NCBI GenBank assembly: GCA_017607445.1
Contig: JAEVHH010000001.1
Span: 3,844,001 to 3,908,000, forward strand
DNA length: 64,000 bases
DNA from: Histoplasma ohiense
Taxonomy: Eukaryota; Ascomycota; Eurotiomycetes; Onygenales; Ajellomycetaceae
Direction of reading: 5' to 3'
Shown piece by piece: positions 1 through 12,577 of the stretch. Positions within the stretch are counted from its first letter, which is position 1; each line of letters begins with the position of its first letter. The notes beneath the pieces are model-generated. The model did no database searches and was not told where the DNA came from. It saw nothing but the letters and a program-made list of their open reading frames with translations. The position numbers and the translations under genes were made by a program.

Positions 1-3000
1 GCCCTGGGAGAAATAAAGAGCAGTCAATTGGTATCGGCATACACTGATTGACATAGCACCAAAGCACCATTCACGGCAATGTTGCTACATGTAATGAGGT
101 ATGTGAGTGGCGGGCCTAGCGAGTATCGAACAGACAGTTGAATCTGTTTAAGCATCTACACCCATCTGAAATCACCATGGAGCATTGCTAACATACACAT
201 CAGTGGTCGCGCCCTAACTATAACGCAGAGTCAGTCAGTTAGGGATGTACGGTGTGGGTTGGATTGTCATTATGGGTGTGTGTTTTGAGACGGGGTTATC
301 AAAGTTGAGCATCGTTGAAAATGCTGGGTGTCTTCTTATGGTATCTCTCACAGCTGCTGTGAACCGGTTACAGGTTATCCAAATTTGCCCTCTGCAATTC
401 GCTGCCGATATCAAGCTCACTACCTGGGAAATATTCTATGGAAGAGCTACCTTACAAGCGAAGGGTGTATCTTCTAGCGGAGGAGCAGATAACCAGTGTT
501 TTTGGTTGTCGGGATCGCAGTCCAAAAGCCATAAATCGCCCAGAGCCTCCTAGGGAGGTAGACCGACGATGCTTGGCAATTACCATATCTTGACATGACA
601 ACCGATCAAATTGAACACGGCATATGTTGCGTAGGTTGCTAGGTCAAACTTGAGAAGAGTTTCCGCAACTCGGAACGGGAAGATGATGCATTTGTGCTTC
701 GGGACCGTATCTATTCGTACGCCGGATTTTTGGCACACTTTCTCCAATGTCCGAGGCTCGAACTCTATGGGATCAAGTCAAGAAGGCAGGGTAGTTACCC
801 GTCGAAGTACCGTACCTTGTTCAACGAGACACCACTAAGGCAAAAGACCTGCCATGGTTTCAACGAAACGGCGGTTACCAAGACTGAAGGAAGTTTAAGC
901 CGGAGAGATTGTGTATATGAATGCTAACTGAGATCAACCAGGAAATACAAGCTTTGAAACCAACAACAAACAGATTGTTTTAAATTGAACCAATGTATTT
1001 TCCAGGTAAATTCCTATCTTTGTGCTGTACAATAAACCATGGCGTCTGTCTTCACTTCTCTGGAATATTGCACATATTTGGAAGGGTGCCCCTCTCCGTT
1101 TGAATAATGTGTGCCCTACCAAAGACTCCCGCAGGCTATTTCAAATTCTTATTGAAGAATATCCTGTCCTCGATGAAGGGAGCAAGTGACAGGTCAACAA
1201 CTTAATCTATTTTGATTACCATCTTTTTTTTTCAAAGGGGCCCCCATTTAGAGATGTTGTTTTTGAATATTATAATTATTTTCGAAATAAAGCAAATAAA
1301 TGAGAATTCATCGACCTTGTCTAGCTTCTGTGCCTGTTCCCTCATTTTACTACAAGAGCTCTAATAGTTACAGAGCTGCTGTTGTTGCACTCCTATTCGA
1401 ACAAAAAGGTTTTTTTTTTATAAATATAAACATTCTTTCATGTTAAAAGGCTATATATATAGATAAAATAATACTAGTATACTCCGTATATATGTGAATA
1501 TCACATCGAGCATGGGCTCTCCTATATTTTGCGAAACGAGCTGTTTCCTGTTAAGAATGAAGTAAAGAAAACGAAAAAAGATAGGAATCGAAGAGGAAGA
1601 GTGTCTAAACAAAGGAACAAAGATATGTACGGAGTAACTCAATCACCAACACGCCCTGAGTCGCCCGTCCATCATTGGTGTCAGCTCCAAGGATCAAAAG
1701 AACTTATTTAGCCAGCCAGCCCCATCCATGCTCGGCCACCTTGACCACCCCGACCACCAGCAAAATCCTCCACACGAACACGGAGAACGAAGGAGAACGA
1801 AGTCACAGCAGCCGAACCAAATGGGAGATATTCATTTACGGAAAGAAAAATGGAAAATCAAGAACAAACTGGGTTGGGTTGGAAGGTTGCGTTTCCCTTT
1901 GTTTCTGCCATAATCCAACATACGTAGTAGACATGTTGCCGCTCTGATGCAAGCTGCAAAATGATTTCACCGAAGCTCTCATCACATCACATCTCCATCC
2001 ACCCAATCAGGCCATCTGAATGATCTGATCCGTGTTGCCCACCTCCACGGCCAAGACGAGAGACCCCCAGTATGGGCCGGCGATTGGTGGCTGGGAGTAG
2101 CGTCATTGATGCACCCTGCACGGGGAGCCGAGTGGCCTAGCCAAACATCATGCATACTAGTACGGGGTATGGGATGGTGATTCTGCATCGGTCGATCCTT
2201 GGGTCTTGAGGCACTTTTCTGTGGGTGATTGAAGCATCCGTGCATCCGTTGCCGCCGTATCAAAGCCTGTCAAGGCTATGATCCGGGGCTGAGATTGGCC
2301 CGCCATCTCGACTAGGGTGCGCAGAAGAATGCAAAGGGCTTGAGACCGGGCCAATCCCCGCTGCGAAATGAGGGGCAGAAGGGGAACAAGATGCACGCAT
2401 GTCCTGGGCGGTAAGCCATCGATCAAAGGGATTGGTGAGGGGAGAGGGGAAAATCGGATGGAGGACAATATTGTTCTCACCATGTAACCGCCGACAAGGG
2501 CAGATACATCCCAGAGCACCCTGATCGCTGGGGAAAAGGGCTGCTGGTCATCAAGAGGGTCTTGTTGTTTAACCTTCACCTGCTTGCCATCCGTCTCTCT
2601 TTCTCTCGTCGTTCGACTCCTTCGTCTCCCACTCTTCGATTCTAGCCTGTCTAGACACTGTGAGAGTCAAAAAACTCTACTATCCGGGCGACTACTAGTC
2701 AGCCATCTGCTCAACCCGTCTGGGCGCTTAATCGCTGCTTGATCCTGATTGATCAGCTATTGGATTGCGAGTGACTGGGTGAACGTCTCTCGTCGCATTT
2801 CTCATTTCCTCTTTTCTAGCTGGTCCTTTTCCTCGTCCTCATATTGTCTCTTCTTCTCATCTCGACTTACCCATTCAACCACTCTCAATTGCTTCCCTCG
2901 CGCCGACTCACTAGCCCGCTTCTTTCTGTTTGCATTTCTTTCGATGCGGCTGGCTTCGCGATTATCATAAGTTGTGTTCTGCCCAGAACTGAACTCAGTT

Positions 3001-3525
3001 GATATATATACTTAATACACCGCTGGAAGAAACAGTCTTGACCTTGGCATTATCGACAGACACCAAGGCGGATAGGCGCAAGGTGCAATATTTACAAGTT
3101 TGCCAAAGACTTGCAGATATTGCTATAGCTCCAATCTTGTACTCTACCAGGAGTTTCGCTGGAGTCAATTCCTTCTAGGTATGCGGCAACTGATTGAGCT
3201 CCCTCTTCGCTTGACAACTTGACAACTTGAAAATGATGAGATCCCAATTGGGACCAATGCTTACTATGTAGTTATTTTGTGCGCAAAGAGATTGCTAATA
3301 TTCCTTCTTCTAGAGCCCTCGTGGGTGACGAAAGTCAGGACACAACGCAACCTGTCCTCTTCCAGCATTTTTATCCCTCTCTCATCTTCTATAATTTTCC
3401 CATCGGAGCTGGTCTCTTCGACTCCTTTACCTTCGTTGTCGTGTATCTACGATAGTCTACTAGGCTTCGACTTGACGGTTGTTCAAGGAGAAAGCAACTT
3501 TCACCGATTGACCTGAGATTCTGCT
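1..3525. other. gene-poor left flank and 5' region of the first gene
   Basis: I see no convincing gene here. Open frames are short, lack family resemblance and overlap on both strands. The part from about 1200 to 1640 is AT-rich and carries an inverted pair of the 9-mer TACTCCGTA (1480-1488 and 1628-1636). From about 2580 to 2960 the + strand is strongly pyrimidine-rich, as is common in fungal promoters and leaders. An 8-base unit TTGACAAC is repeated in tandem near 3210-3226. Confidence 0.6.
3179..3313 (+). other. possible 5'-UTR intron of the four-span membrane protein gene
   Basis: A GTATGC donor at 3179 follows CTAG, and a pyrimidine-rich acceptor TTCTTCTAG ends at 3313, with GCTAATAT about 20 nt before it as a possible branch site. 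It would lie wholly in the leader, about 210 nt before the ATG. There is no coding evidence to test it, so it rests on splice signals alone. Confidence 0.3.
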
Positions 3526-5240
3526 ATGACACATTCGAACTCCAGTGGCGATCGTTCCGATCAGTATGAGCCAGTTTCTCCCGTAGATATTATTAACCCG
3601 ACACGCTCAAAGAACGCAGGCCCAATGTCTGTCCCTAAAGATCCAAACGAAAAACCATCTGGTCCCGCTGCTCCCGCCCTAAAATCTCCTCGAACCGCTC
3701 GATTTGCAGAAGTTACAACCTTCCACTCTCCTATTGACCCACCTGGAAAATCTCCCTTCGCGGATCCACCGTCCATGTCCCAAACAAACCAACAAACCCA
3801 GGTCTCCGACCTTGGGTTTGGTTATATGGCAGACAATCAACCTGATCACGTCACAGAACAACCCCAGACGGCAGCAGGTCGAAATCCACCAAACTCCCCC
3901 TTAAAGAGCGCCCTCAAGTCTCCTGGTGCCCCTGCACGTTCGGTATTGCTCAGTCCTACTTTTCGTGAAGAACAGATCCTTGAGCATCATGAGAGGGATA
4001 CGGAGAAAGCAAATGCGAAAGATCTTGTGGGTGGCCCTACCTCCTTTCTCAAATGAGTAATTGTTCAAACGACAAACTCACTAACAACAATACAGAAAAT
4101 TAAAACACGCGTACGCCTAGCTAAGGTTTTGCTGCGTGGTGTCAGCTTTAGCTGCAGTCTGATCGTTCTTGCTTTAGTCGCCTCTACTTTCTCAATATTT
4201 AATGCCACCCGGGGCCTGGCACAAAAAAATTCCTTCACTCCTTGGGCACCAAACACACCTGTATGGCCTCAAATCCTCGTGCTTTGTATTGCGTCCGTGT
4301 CTCTCTTGTTTAGCATCGGTGTTATCTACGGATACTGCCGTGGTGGCCACAAACGGGCAGAAAAAGTAGCCGTTTACTACACTGTATTTGCTGTGATGGT
4401 TTTCATCGTGACGCTGGTTATGTGGGTTGTCGGTGCAGCTGTATTACAAAACAGCAGAAACTCTTCGTCAAACAAAGACATATGGGGTTGGGCTTGCAAC
4501 CCAGGAACCCGCAGGGACATCTACCAAGACCAAGTTGACTACGAGCTTATCTGTCGTATGCAGGTAAGTATTTGTTCCATTCGTGATTTGACGAACAAAA
4601 ATATCCAGAGTACTAATTTCCTTTCTAGGATTGGTCCCTTGTATGCTGTGTGATTGAGGTTGTCATTGAAGTGCTTGTCATCGGTATCTACGCTGTGGTC
4701 TTCTACCGCTTCTACTCCAAGCGCAAGCTACGCAAATCTATGGACATGCGTGACAAAGCACGCTCCGATCTTTACCTCGCCCATTTGCGAAGCCAGTCTG
4801 CCCCAAATACCCCGGGGTTTTCAATGTATCATCCAGGGTCGCCACCGATGAGCCCCGCCCTAAAGAAGGGAGATTACTATGCGTCCGCCGAGGAGGGCTA
4901 CTCTACGCAATATGCCAACCCCCAAACCCCGGAATCCACGTACGTTGGTACCCCCCGACCTTTCCAACTCCGCCCACCTCCAATCCGCGTCCAAGATGCC
5001 ACGCCCAAAATTTCGCAAGATGGCTTCAACATTCCCATGTCCCCCGCCACCATCGAGCGTAGGAACGAACACGTCGATGCCGCACCCGGCGAACAGAAAT
5101 ATGAAAGTGTGCCCATTCCCGGTTCTTACGCCATGCCTCTCACGAGCCCTTCATTCGCCCCTGAGACACGAGGCAGTGACGTGATCCCCGGAATGGCAGT
5201 GACAGCAGCAGAACGCATCGTGCCGTCTCGCAACTCTTAA
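3526..5240 (+). CDS. four-transmembrane fungal membrane protein
   Basis: Exons 3526-4026, 4096-4563 and 4629-5240 give 526 residues; both introns (69 and 65 nt) have standard GT-AG ends (GTGGGT and GTAAGT donors) and keep frame. The first ~167 residues are polar, Pro/Ser-rich and probably disordered. Four hydrophobic segments follow at roughly 178-200, 225-247, 258-284 and 327-350, then a basic stop-transfer stretch and a long cytosolic Pro/Ser-rich tail. The layout resembles MARVEL-like tetraspan proteins of filamentous fungi. It could belong to the group annotated as hyphal anastomosis protein HAM-8, but I recall that only loosely. The role is presumably at a cellular membrane; nothing visible indicates enzymatic activity. 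The gene ends tail-to-tail with cnd2, 1.6 kb away. Confidence 0.85.
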
Positions 5241-6888
5241 TTTAACTAGAAGGGCCTGTGTGGCTATTTGTTGCGAGTGTTTCTCTGTATAGTTAGCCCT
5301 TGTACGACGAAAATTGGCGTCGGGCTGAATGAGAAATTGATATAACTGTACGATTATTTTTATATTACAGCTGCAAATAAGCAAGGTACAAAGCCCGTTC
5401 GGAAACCTAATTCGATTGGGACATCAAAAAACAAAACAAAAACAAAAACAAAAAAAAAAAAAAAAAAAAAAAACCAAGGGAGCACAAAAAAAGATGCCTC
5501 TCAATTCTGGTAAAAATACCGGACGTCTTTGAGCTAACGTTTTACAAAACAACACCCGACCACATTGGATCTGGAGGAACTTTCAATCAAGTATTCCTGT
5601 GCGACACAAACGGACCCCTCACGGGACGAAGTACGTACGTCGGGCAAGAATTCGGTCTATGCGAAGTCGAGGGACGAGGGCGTATTGGCTGGCGTTAATT
5701 CGGCTTTAATTCTTTCTTGCCATTTCCTAATATCCACTCACCCACCCGCAAACATATATATATATATATATATCCTCGATGATTAATACGTCAGCTATTT
5801 CCATTTCCTTTATTCTTTTGTTTCCAGGTTGATATGACGGCAAAAATACGTCCCTACATCCGTTTCCAGTTCAAGACGTATTATTGTCAGCGCGCGCAGC
5901 TGTGCTGTTCTTGTTGACGACGGCGGCGAACTCGGCGACAAATTTATCTCATCTCCTTTTTTCCACCTCCTTTTTTTTTTATTTTCTCTTTTGCCTATTT
6001 TCGGCTGATTATGTGCTGGAGAGTTGAGAAGAGAGGCAGGCAGCTGAAGGACTTGAACTTGAAAACCCAACTAACCAAACCACTCCCCCGACTATGCTAT
6101 ATACTTTTTTTTCCTTCGAAATTTTACTCTGAGCTTATATTTTTTTTTTTAAAAAAAAAAAAAAAAGAAAAAGAAAAAGAAAAGCTTAACTAGCTATTTT
6201 ATTGTTCAGTCATATTAATCATATTGATCAATATCTCTCCTACTATGTCTGTAGTGCAAATATATAAATATGCCCCTCCTTCGATTTGTCTTCGTGGTGC
6301 TCTCAAGACATAGTTAGTAACTACCTCAGGACATTAAGTAATGTATCTATCCAGTTACATATTACATATTATCTCCAATGGGCACGGAAAATTTGCCAGC
6401 TCAAATCAAAACCAAGAGCTATGTACGTTGCTACCGTACGTTGCTACCGTACTCTCGTAGTTTGTTAACAGTCAAGTGGAAGTTGGCTCCTTTTGCATGT
6501 TTGGACGCCAGGGACGGGGAAAGATACGCGCACGGATGGTTTAAATGATAAATAGAAGTTCGGTTATATCACGGCCACGGGTGGAAATCCAGTACGTTGA
6601 GACAGTGGTATTTATGTATAACAACCCGAACAACTCCAAGGATAAAAAAACAAAAAGGAGTAGGTACTATGGAACCTCAATTTACCCAAGAAACCCATTC
6701 AGACGAGCTATTACACAAACCAACTAAATCAAAAAAAAAAAAAAAAACAAAAAAACAAAAACGTATCCATCCGTCTAGGATGATGGGGTTGTACCACAAA
6801 AATCAAACCATGTCAAACAAAGCACATCTACGCCCCCTCCGCCTTGGTCCGACGAGTGGACGTTGGGTCTTGGATATCATGTGGCATT
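5241..6888. other. intergenic, convergent 3' ends; homopolymers and microsatellites
   Basis: This lies between two converging genes and holds no credible ORF. It contains an A24 run (5450-5473), a (TA)n tract (about 5754-5773), a T11-A16 block (6140-6166) followed by AAAAG units, and an exact tandem duplication of a 13-bp unit (6424-6449). A further A-rich stretch lies at 6728-6760. Confidence 0.6.
6424..6449. repeat. 13-bp tandem duplication
   Basis: The unit TACGTTGCTACCG occurs twice with no spacer. It is a minor direct repeat in otherwise unremarkable intergenic DNA. Confidence 0.8.
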
Positions 6889-9820
6889 CTACGCCTCTCC
6901 TTCAATAACAGCACCCGGATCTTTGGTCACATAAATTTCCTCCAGCCCCTTACCCCCCCACCCATCCATCCCACCTTTATTCTCCAGCACCAGGCCTTTT
7001 TCATTAGCCAGGTGAAGCAAACAGATGAAACAATACGAGGTGCTAATATCGCGCAATGCCTGTTCAGGATATGCTGATTTGAGGCCCTGCATTAAGGATG
7101 TGAATCGAAGACTCTTTTCATCCTCGCCAGCATCGTCTTGCGTCTGCTCTGTCGGTTCTGTAGGCGCGGCGGTTGAGATTTCGGTATGTTTCGGCGAATC
7201 TATCGAGGTTACCGCTGCCGAAGGGGATGACGAGCTGAAAGCTGATGACGCGATTAATCGGTCACCCATACCCTTCCACATTTCTTCCTTTAATCGTCGT
7301 ACATCGACCTTCTTAGCTACTCTAGCGTAAGCAACGTACTCAGGCCGTACTCTTCGGCCCCCTTGAGTAACAAGTTGAGACCCGAAACCACCTGCAAGCG
7401 CTCCTCCTGGAGTTGCAGCAGCATTTAACAAAGCAGTGAGTCCAGATAGGCCGCCAGCTTCACCGGCAGCCGTGCTTGGGCGAGCATTAGGGTCCATGGC
7501 AGGCGAAAATGCTTCTCTCGCATCGGCGAATGGCAAGTTATCGTCATCACCATCACCTCCCATGGGAAGCCCATGTGGGAAAGCCAGACCCTCATCATCC
7601 GCAAAGAAGTTGGCGTCATAAGCGCCTGTAGGAGCAGCACTCTCATCCATGCTGGTTTGCCCGGCACTAGATTTATGTGCAGCCCAAAATGCCTCGTCCA
7701 TTTCGTTATTGTTTGAGATATTTTGCTGGTCTTTACTTTTTTGGGTTTTCCCAAGCGATTTGAATCCCATTCTGGCCTTGGGTTTGAGGAACAATCGAAG
7801 TAGTTCTCGTGAGTTAAAGTGCTTGTCATCCGGTAGCAGGTTTCTACCTTTGGTCTTCCATTGTGTTTTTGGCAGGGATATAGCGGAGTTAGAAGACGAC
7901 TGGGAATAGATCATTTCGGCGAGGGTAGGGTCAAGAGGCGAAGCAAAATCAATTTCAAAGGGTTCTTTTTCTTTGCGTATCCGAGGAGCCGCATTAGTGG
8001 ATGTAGTAGTCACCTCTTTGATGCGTCGGATTTTCCAGTGTTCGGGTCCAGCCCAATTTTTCTGTAAAGCATTGTCGAAATAGCTGAGAATGTTGTCATG
8101 CTCTTTGGCAGCGGGCTGATGTGAAAGAGAAATCGTGTACGGATCATTAGAATCTGAATCCATACCCTCATCGCCGCCATCAATACGGTGCACTTTTAGC
8201 ATAGGCTCAAGAGCAGCCTCTCTGGCCCACGCCTCACCACCTTCACCGAAGCCTGTGTCGCCGCCAAGGTCAAAACCTGTGATAGTCCCGTCATCATCGT
8301 CAAACCCGACAGCAATGTCATCATCTAGCATAATACCAGAAGCATCACCAACACCTGGTTCGAGTTGTGGCTTATCCTGTCGCCAATCATCAGGCGCACG
8401 CAGGAAAGGAATATCGATCGAGCCACTTGGGTCACCGAGATCAAAATCTTTCAACGAAGGACAGATATCTTGCTCATCCAAACTATCAAGATTTGAAAAG
8501 AATTTGTTCGCTAACGGCCCAAGGTCAATTTCAACATTTTCGTCGTCCCAACCATTAGTTTGTGGTGCTGGTGAGGGTGACGGGGGTGCATCCGTCTCTG
8601 CAGTCCCTTCCCGACCATCCTTTCTGGGGTTCCAATCACCATCTGGTGTGGCATCACAGGCATCATCGCTGCTGTCAAATACAATCCTACCGGTGCCATC
8701 GATTGAAAGGTGGTTTAGGAGAAGCCCCTTTGCACCCCCTTCGTCGAAATCTGCTGAAGCTTTCTTGAATAGCGGATCGACAGCAAACTCTAGTTCAAAC
8801 TTCTTCAACTGCAGGGAAGCAAAGGAAGGTGCCAGGGTGCTTTCGTGTGATCGTGCCTGGAGCAAAAACAAATAAGTTTCCGGAAATAGTCAGAAGAGGG
8901 GAAAAAAAGTGGGCGTCAAAAAGCGACTCCTACCTTCTTCTGCTTTTTTCTCTTCGTGCCATCCTCCCCAGTCTCCTCCTCTTCATCATCCTCATCATTG
9001 TCACCTTCACCGCCTTCGCCCTCATCTTGCTGCCGTTTTTTATTATTGCTATCCGCCAATCCACTGAGCAGCTTGCCCGTTTCAGTCGCAACACTGTCAA
9101 CCCTACTCGTATAGATTTTTACGCATCCATCAAGCGTGCAACTGGCCTTCTGGAAATTAACCCCGTCGCCTTCCTTTAGTAGTGACATGTCATGGAAGTA
9201 ATCAATGAGAGCGAAATTCCACGAATTGGCCGCGTTAATTTTATTGTCAGTGGCCATCTTCATCCATTCCTCGAAATTTGCCAAGATAGGCACTCGTTTC
9301 ATAGGCGTTACTGCTCTGCCATTGACGATCTGCCGCCCGCCTGAATCGGTTTCTCTGCCTCCTGTTCTTGCGCCGGAGCCGCGCGGGGTTCGCGGGCTAC
9401 TGCTCGATGCTCGGTCGTAGCTGTTGATCTTGCGCATTGGTGGCATGGGCGTCTTGACCGCCGCTTTTATCTGATTCATTTGAAGATCATGGAGGGCCTG
9501 TCTGGACTGAAAGCGCGCAACCTTCTCACCCGCATCGTCGTTTAGTGGGATCCTGTGGTTGTTGCAGAAGTCGGTATTAGAATATTAGAATGTGTAAACA
9601 GCGTTTATCAGCGCCAGCCCACTCCTTCCCTGCTTCATCATGCACTTGCACTTCCACCTCTTGTGTTGGTTATTATGTTGCATTATTTCACACAGCTCCT
9701 TCTCCCATTCTAGAAAAGGGATGTTTCTTACTTCATCGGAGAATTCTTGCGCGGCGTGGTGACCTGTTTGGAAGATCCACGCCCATGGCTCTTTTGGGGG
9801 GGGTTGACGACTCGAGGCAT
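6889..9820 (-). CDS. cnd2: condensin complex non-SMC subunit Cnd2/Brn1 (CAP-H, kleisin)
   Basis: Exons on the minus strand are 9820-9732, 9552-8934 and 8856-6889, giving 891 residues, a normal length for fungal Barren/CAP-H. The start is in the short first exon: donor GTAAGA at 9731 and the CCACAG acceptor restore the family N-terminal motif IPLNDD followed by SRQALHD. Exon 2 carries the conserved NFEEWMKMATDNKINAANSW block, then an acidic Glu/Asp stretch. Exon 3 opens with the TLAPSFASLQLKKFELEF region, and its end contains the SYCFICLLHLANEKGL motif of the C-terminal winged-helix segment that binds the SMC head. As the kleisin it bridges the Smc2-Smc4 heads and recruits the HEAT subunits for mitotic chromosome compaction. 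A TCACGTGA palindrome lies about 280 bp upstream of the ATG (10099-10106). Confidence 0.95.
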
Positions 9821-10960
9821 GGTTCTCAGAGGGGAGGCAACACGCGAAGGTAAGATAGACCGGGAAAAATACAATCAATATTGGCAGCAATTAACCTTCC
9901 AGTATCATCTCCAATCACGATATGGTATATTCGCTTAAGCTATCGGAATGTACAGGCGCGGGATATCAATAGCAGAGATTCGCAGGCACGTCGTCTGTTA
10001 TGATCGAAACTGGGCTGGAATTTGGGTTTTCGGTTTGTCAACATAAACATTCGGGCTGCAGGGCAGACCATGTGCGCAGTTCTGCTGATGTCACCAACTC
10101 ACGTGATATCATCGTGCTGACTGCACCAAAACCTTATCGATGCCCAATGGGGTACATGTACATACGCCTTCAAGGAAGTATCCATACTGAAGGAAGGGTT
10201 AAGGCCTGAAGAGTCGCAATGATATCCACAATAGACGGCGATTTACTTACAATCGTGTCCAAGTGGCCGGTCGAAAGATATGTTAGTACTATACATTTAA
10301 GTCCTATTTCAAGAGGTAACTTAGTTTTGCACATGCGTGATCCATTGAATTAAAAGTACACTGCATTTAACTCTGGAAGACAATAACAACTTTTTCATCT
10401 CCCTCATGACATCTGCGCAAAGTTGTTTCAAGTTGTGAGAGGCGCTTAGACATCTCCCTTTTGCTAAAAACATACCTGACCCATTTAACATGTTTTCTGT
10501 GTTGACATCCAGTAACAAACTTTGCCTTCCGTCGGTATCAGTGACGATGACCTCTATTCCGAAGCTATAGCCATATCAATATAATCTGTGACAGTTGGGT
10601 ATCTGAGGTGCCACCTTTCAAACAGAAGAGACGCCGTTTCCCAAAGGCTGCGGAGTTGAGCCGTGGGGATTTATTTGTGGTTTTTTTTTTTTTTTTTGGC
10701 ATACTGTGTTGCCCTGGGCTAAAAGGGAATAAAATGGTCTCTTTTTGCCACGGAGACTGCATAAGTGCAAAAGTTTGGCGAGTGAGGAAGACTTCGGAGG
10801 CTCCACCCAACATCTATACATAGTCTTGTATGTTGAGGAGTATGGAAAAATGGAAACTAGAGAGAAATTTCCGCCGCTGTCTCCGGGTAACGTGCTCTAT
10901 CAGCTTTAGCCAACTGTTCCAGCTCGAGTTGCTTTCTTCCTCTTTCTTCCCAGTCATCAA
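9821..10960. other. intergenic between cnd2 start and HNH-gene end
   Basis: No gene is visible. It contains the TCACGTGA palindrome at 10099-10106, which faces the cnd2 promoter, and a T-run at about 10681-10697. The short frames present are overlapping and compositionally random. Confidence 0.6.
10099..10106. promoter_or_regulatory. TCACGTGA E-box palindrome upstream of cnd2
   Basis: This is a perfect 8-bp palindrome of the kind bound by bHLH factors such as Cbf1. The same octamer occurs in only two other places that I found in the window, both in promoters (38863 and 51554). Function is inferred from position only. Confidence 0.35.
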
Positions 10961-12008
10961 TCAGATCTCAGAAACCTCACCTGCCTCGCTGTGTGATCCA
11001 CCAAATCCATAGAGAGATTGCAACTGTGCTCCGGTGAGAGTTGTCCCCTCGTATCCAAGCACCTCTCCCTGAGGTGATCGCTTCACGCGAATAACGGAGC
11101 GAGGAACGCGACGTAAGATGAATGGGTTAGCAAGAAAAAGGACGGCCCAGGCAAATCGTGCGAAGAGATAGGGTCCCGAGAGCCTGTTGAGGTATTGAAC
11201 AATGATATTATGATAGTCTGACCAAAACTCTTCCCCGCGGGGCTGGAGAATGTGGGCAACGAAGCGGTAAACTGGACCACTATCTGACCCTTCCTCGGAT
11301 AATTTTGGTACAATTACCATGAGTCGGTCATCGAAGCTCCTGTGGATATGGGACGCGAGCTGAACAGTATTGGCCAGGTTGTCAATATCACCGGGTGAAG
11401 CATCTGAATATACGTTCATAGAATTCATTGTGTACCACTCATCTGCCTGTCTTGGTACAAAATGTGCGGTATCAACGGAAAGTGAAATGTTAGAAATGCC
11501 ACACCGGGGCACATCCACCTCCTGCTGAGGAGCAGAAGGAACATGAGTATGAGCTGCCAACCAGACATCTGGGATGTGGCCATGGGGAAAACGCCAGTCC
11601 GAAAAACTAGGCACAATAGGGTATTCAAATCCTACAGAGAAAACTATGAGAATCTCCAAGGAATTTTGCCGGTAGGGGTGTTTCTAACGCGCCTGGGTCA
11701 TCTGTGACGAAGAAAAAATAACTGTCCTCGGTGAGAATACTATCTAGCGCTGTGTCGACGGCGCGTTGGCCATCCTTATCGAGCTCGAGCCGTCCTGTTT
11801 CGAAAGCATTATTTGCGATTATCTGGCATGCTTGGAGAGCTGTTCGGTGGTGCACGCCAACGATATCGGTATCGGGGAGTCGATCAACGCGTGGGAGTTG
11901 GAACAAGACGTTGGACGGAAAAGGGTAGGCAGGGTGAAGGAATTGGACGTAACCTCTTCTCGGCCCGCGATCGGGAAGCGGTGGCATTTTGAGCTTTGGA
12001 ACAGCCAT
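10961..12008 (-). CDS. HNH_2-type nuclease-domain protein of filamentous fungi (irregular intron)
   Basis: The frame starting at 12008 carries the family pattern: a Pro-rich opening with HPAYP, then HHRTALQACQIIANNAFETG and EDSYFFFVTDDPG. The continuation begins with EYPIVPSFSDWRFPHG and carries on to the stop at 10961. The two halves are in different frames. They join cleanly (DPG to FEYP, 328 residues) if an intron of 61 nt runs from 11692 to 11632, but that donor is GC (GCGCGT), not GT. The nearby GT donor (GTTAGA at 11688) leads to an immediate stop. So this is either a GC-AG intron or a gene whose donor has decayed. The family (PF13391-like) is expanded in Eurotiomycetes and of unknown substrate; nuclease activity is inferred from the domain name only. 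It is divergent from the exchanger gene. Confidence 0.7.
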
Positions 12009-12577
12009 CGAGGTCAGGATGGTGAATCAAGCAAGCTGGATAATGAATGTCACACCACTGATGCCAGTCAGGTCAGGCCAGGTCAGGTCAGGTCCATGGC
12101 GACTTGAGCAAAAGCTGTTCGCTGGATAAACTTGAGCGTGGCGCACCCGTAGTAGATAAATAATGAGACCCTACCTTCCACGCCCAGCCACGTCACGCAA
12201 TGATGTAAGAAAACTGTTCGCAGAATTCGTTGGCAACTGCGGTCGTACCCCGTGTATCATCATCGCATCATTGGCATCCTCCAGCGTATAATTATATAAC
12301 TAGTGGATTTGTTCTGTGGCGATTGAAGCGATGAACGGGCCACTGCACCGCCTCAACGCCAAGTTTACACGTGATCGCGGCTTGATCGTTGATATTCCCA
12401 AGATAGATTTCCGTTGTTCGGCACGCCCCGCAAGTATGCCATGGCGAGTAACTGACTGATCGTTTGCTTTCTACGCTCGGTTTCACCTCCCGATTCCATT
12501 TTGGCGGAAAAGAGAACCCAACAAAGATACCCGACCTTCAAACCACCGAAGCGCTGGATGCCCATGATGTATCCAAG
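12009..12577. other. divergent promoter region with short CAGGT repeats
   Basis: This separates the HNH gene (-) from the exchanger gene (+). A cluster of degenerate CAGGT/GGTCA repeats lies at 12065-12095, immediately upstream of the HNH start. No other feature is evident. Confidence 0.55.

Noticed and set aside
2157..2579. Minus frame of 140 codons in the left flank
   Set aside because: No recognisable motif, no splice partners and an overlapping minus frame in another phase; probably chance.
8135..8875. Plus-strand open frame of 246 codons opposite cnd2
   Set aside because: It lies wholly antisense to the conserved condensin exon, and is Ser/Pro-rich as expected from the complementary strand of acidic coding sequence; no family resemblance.
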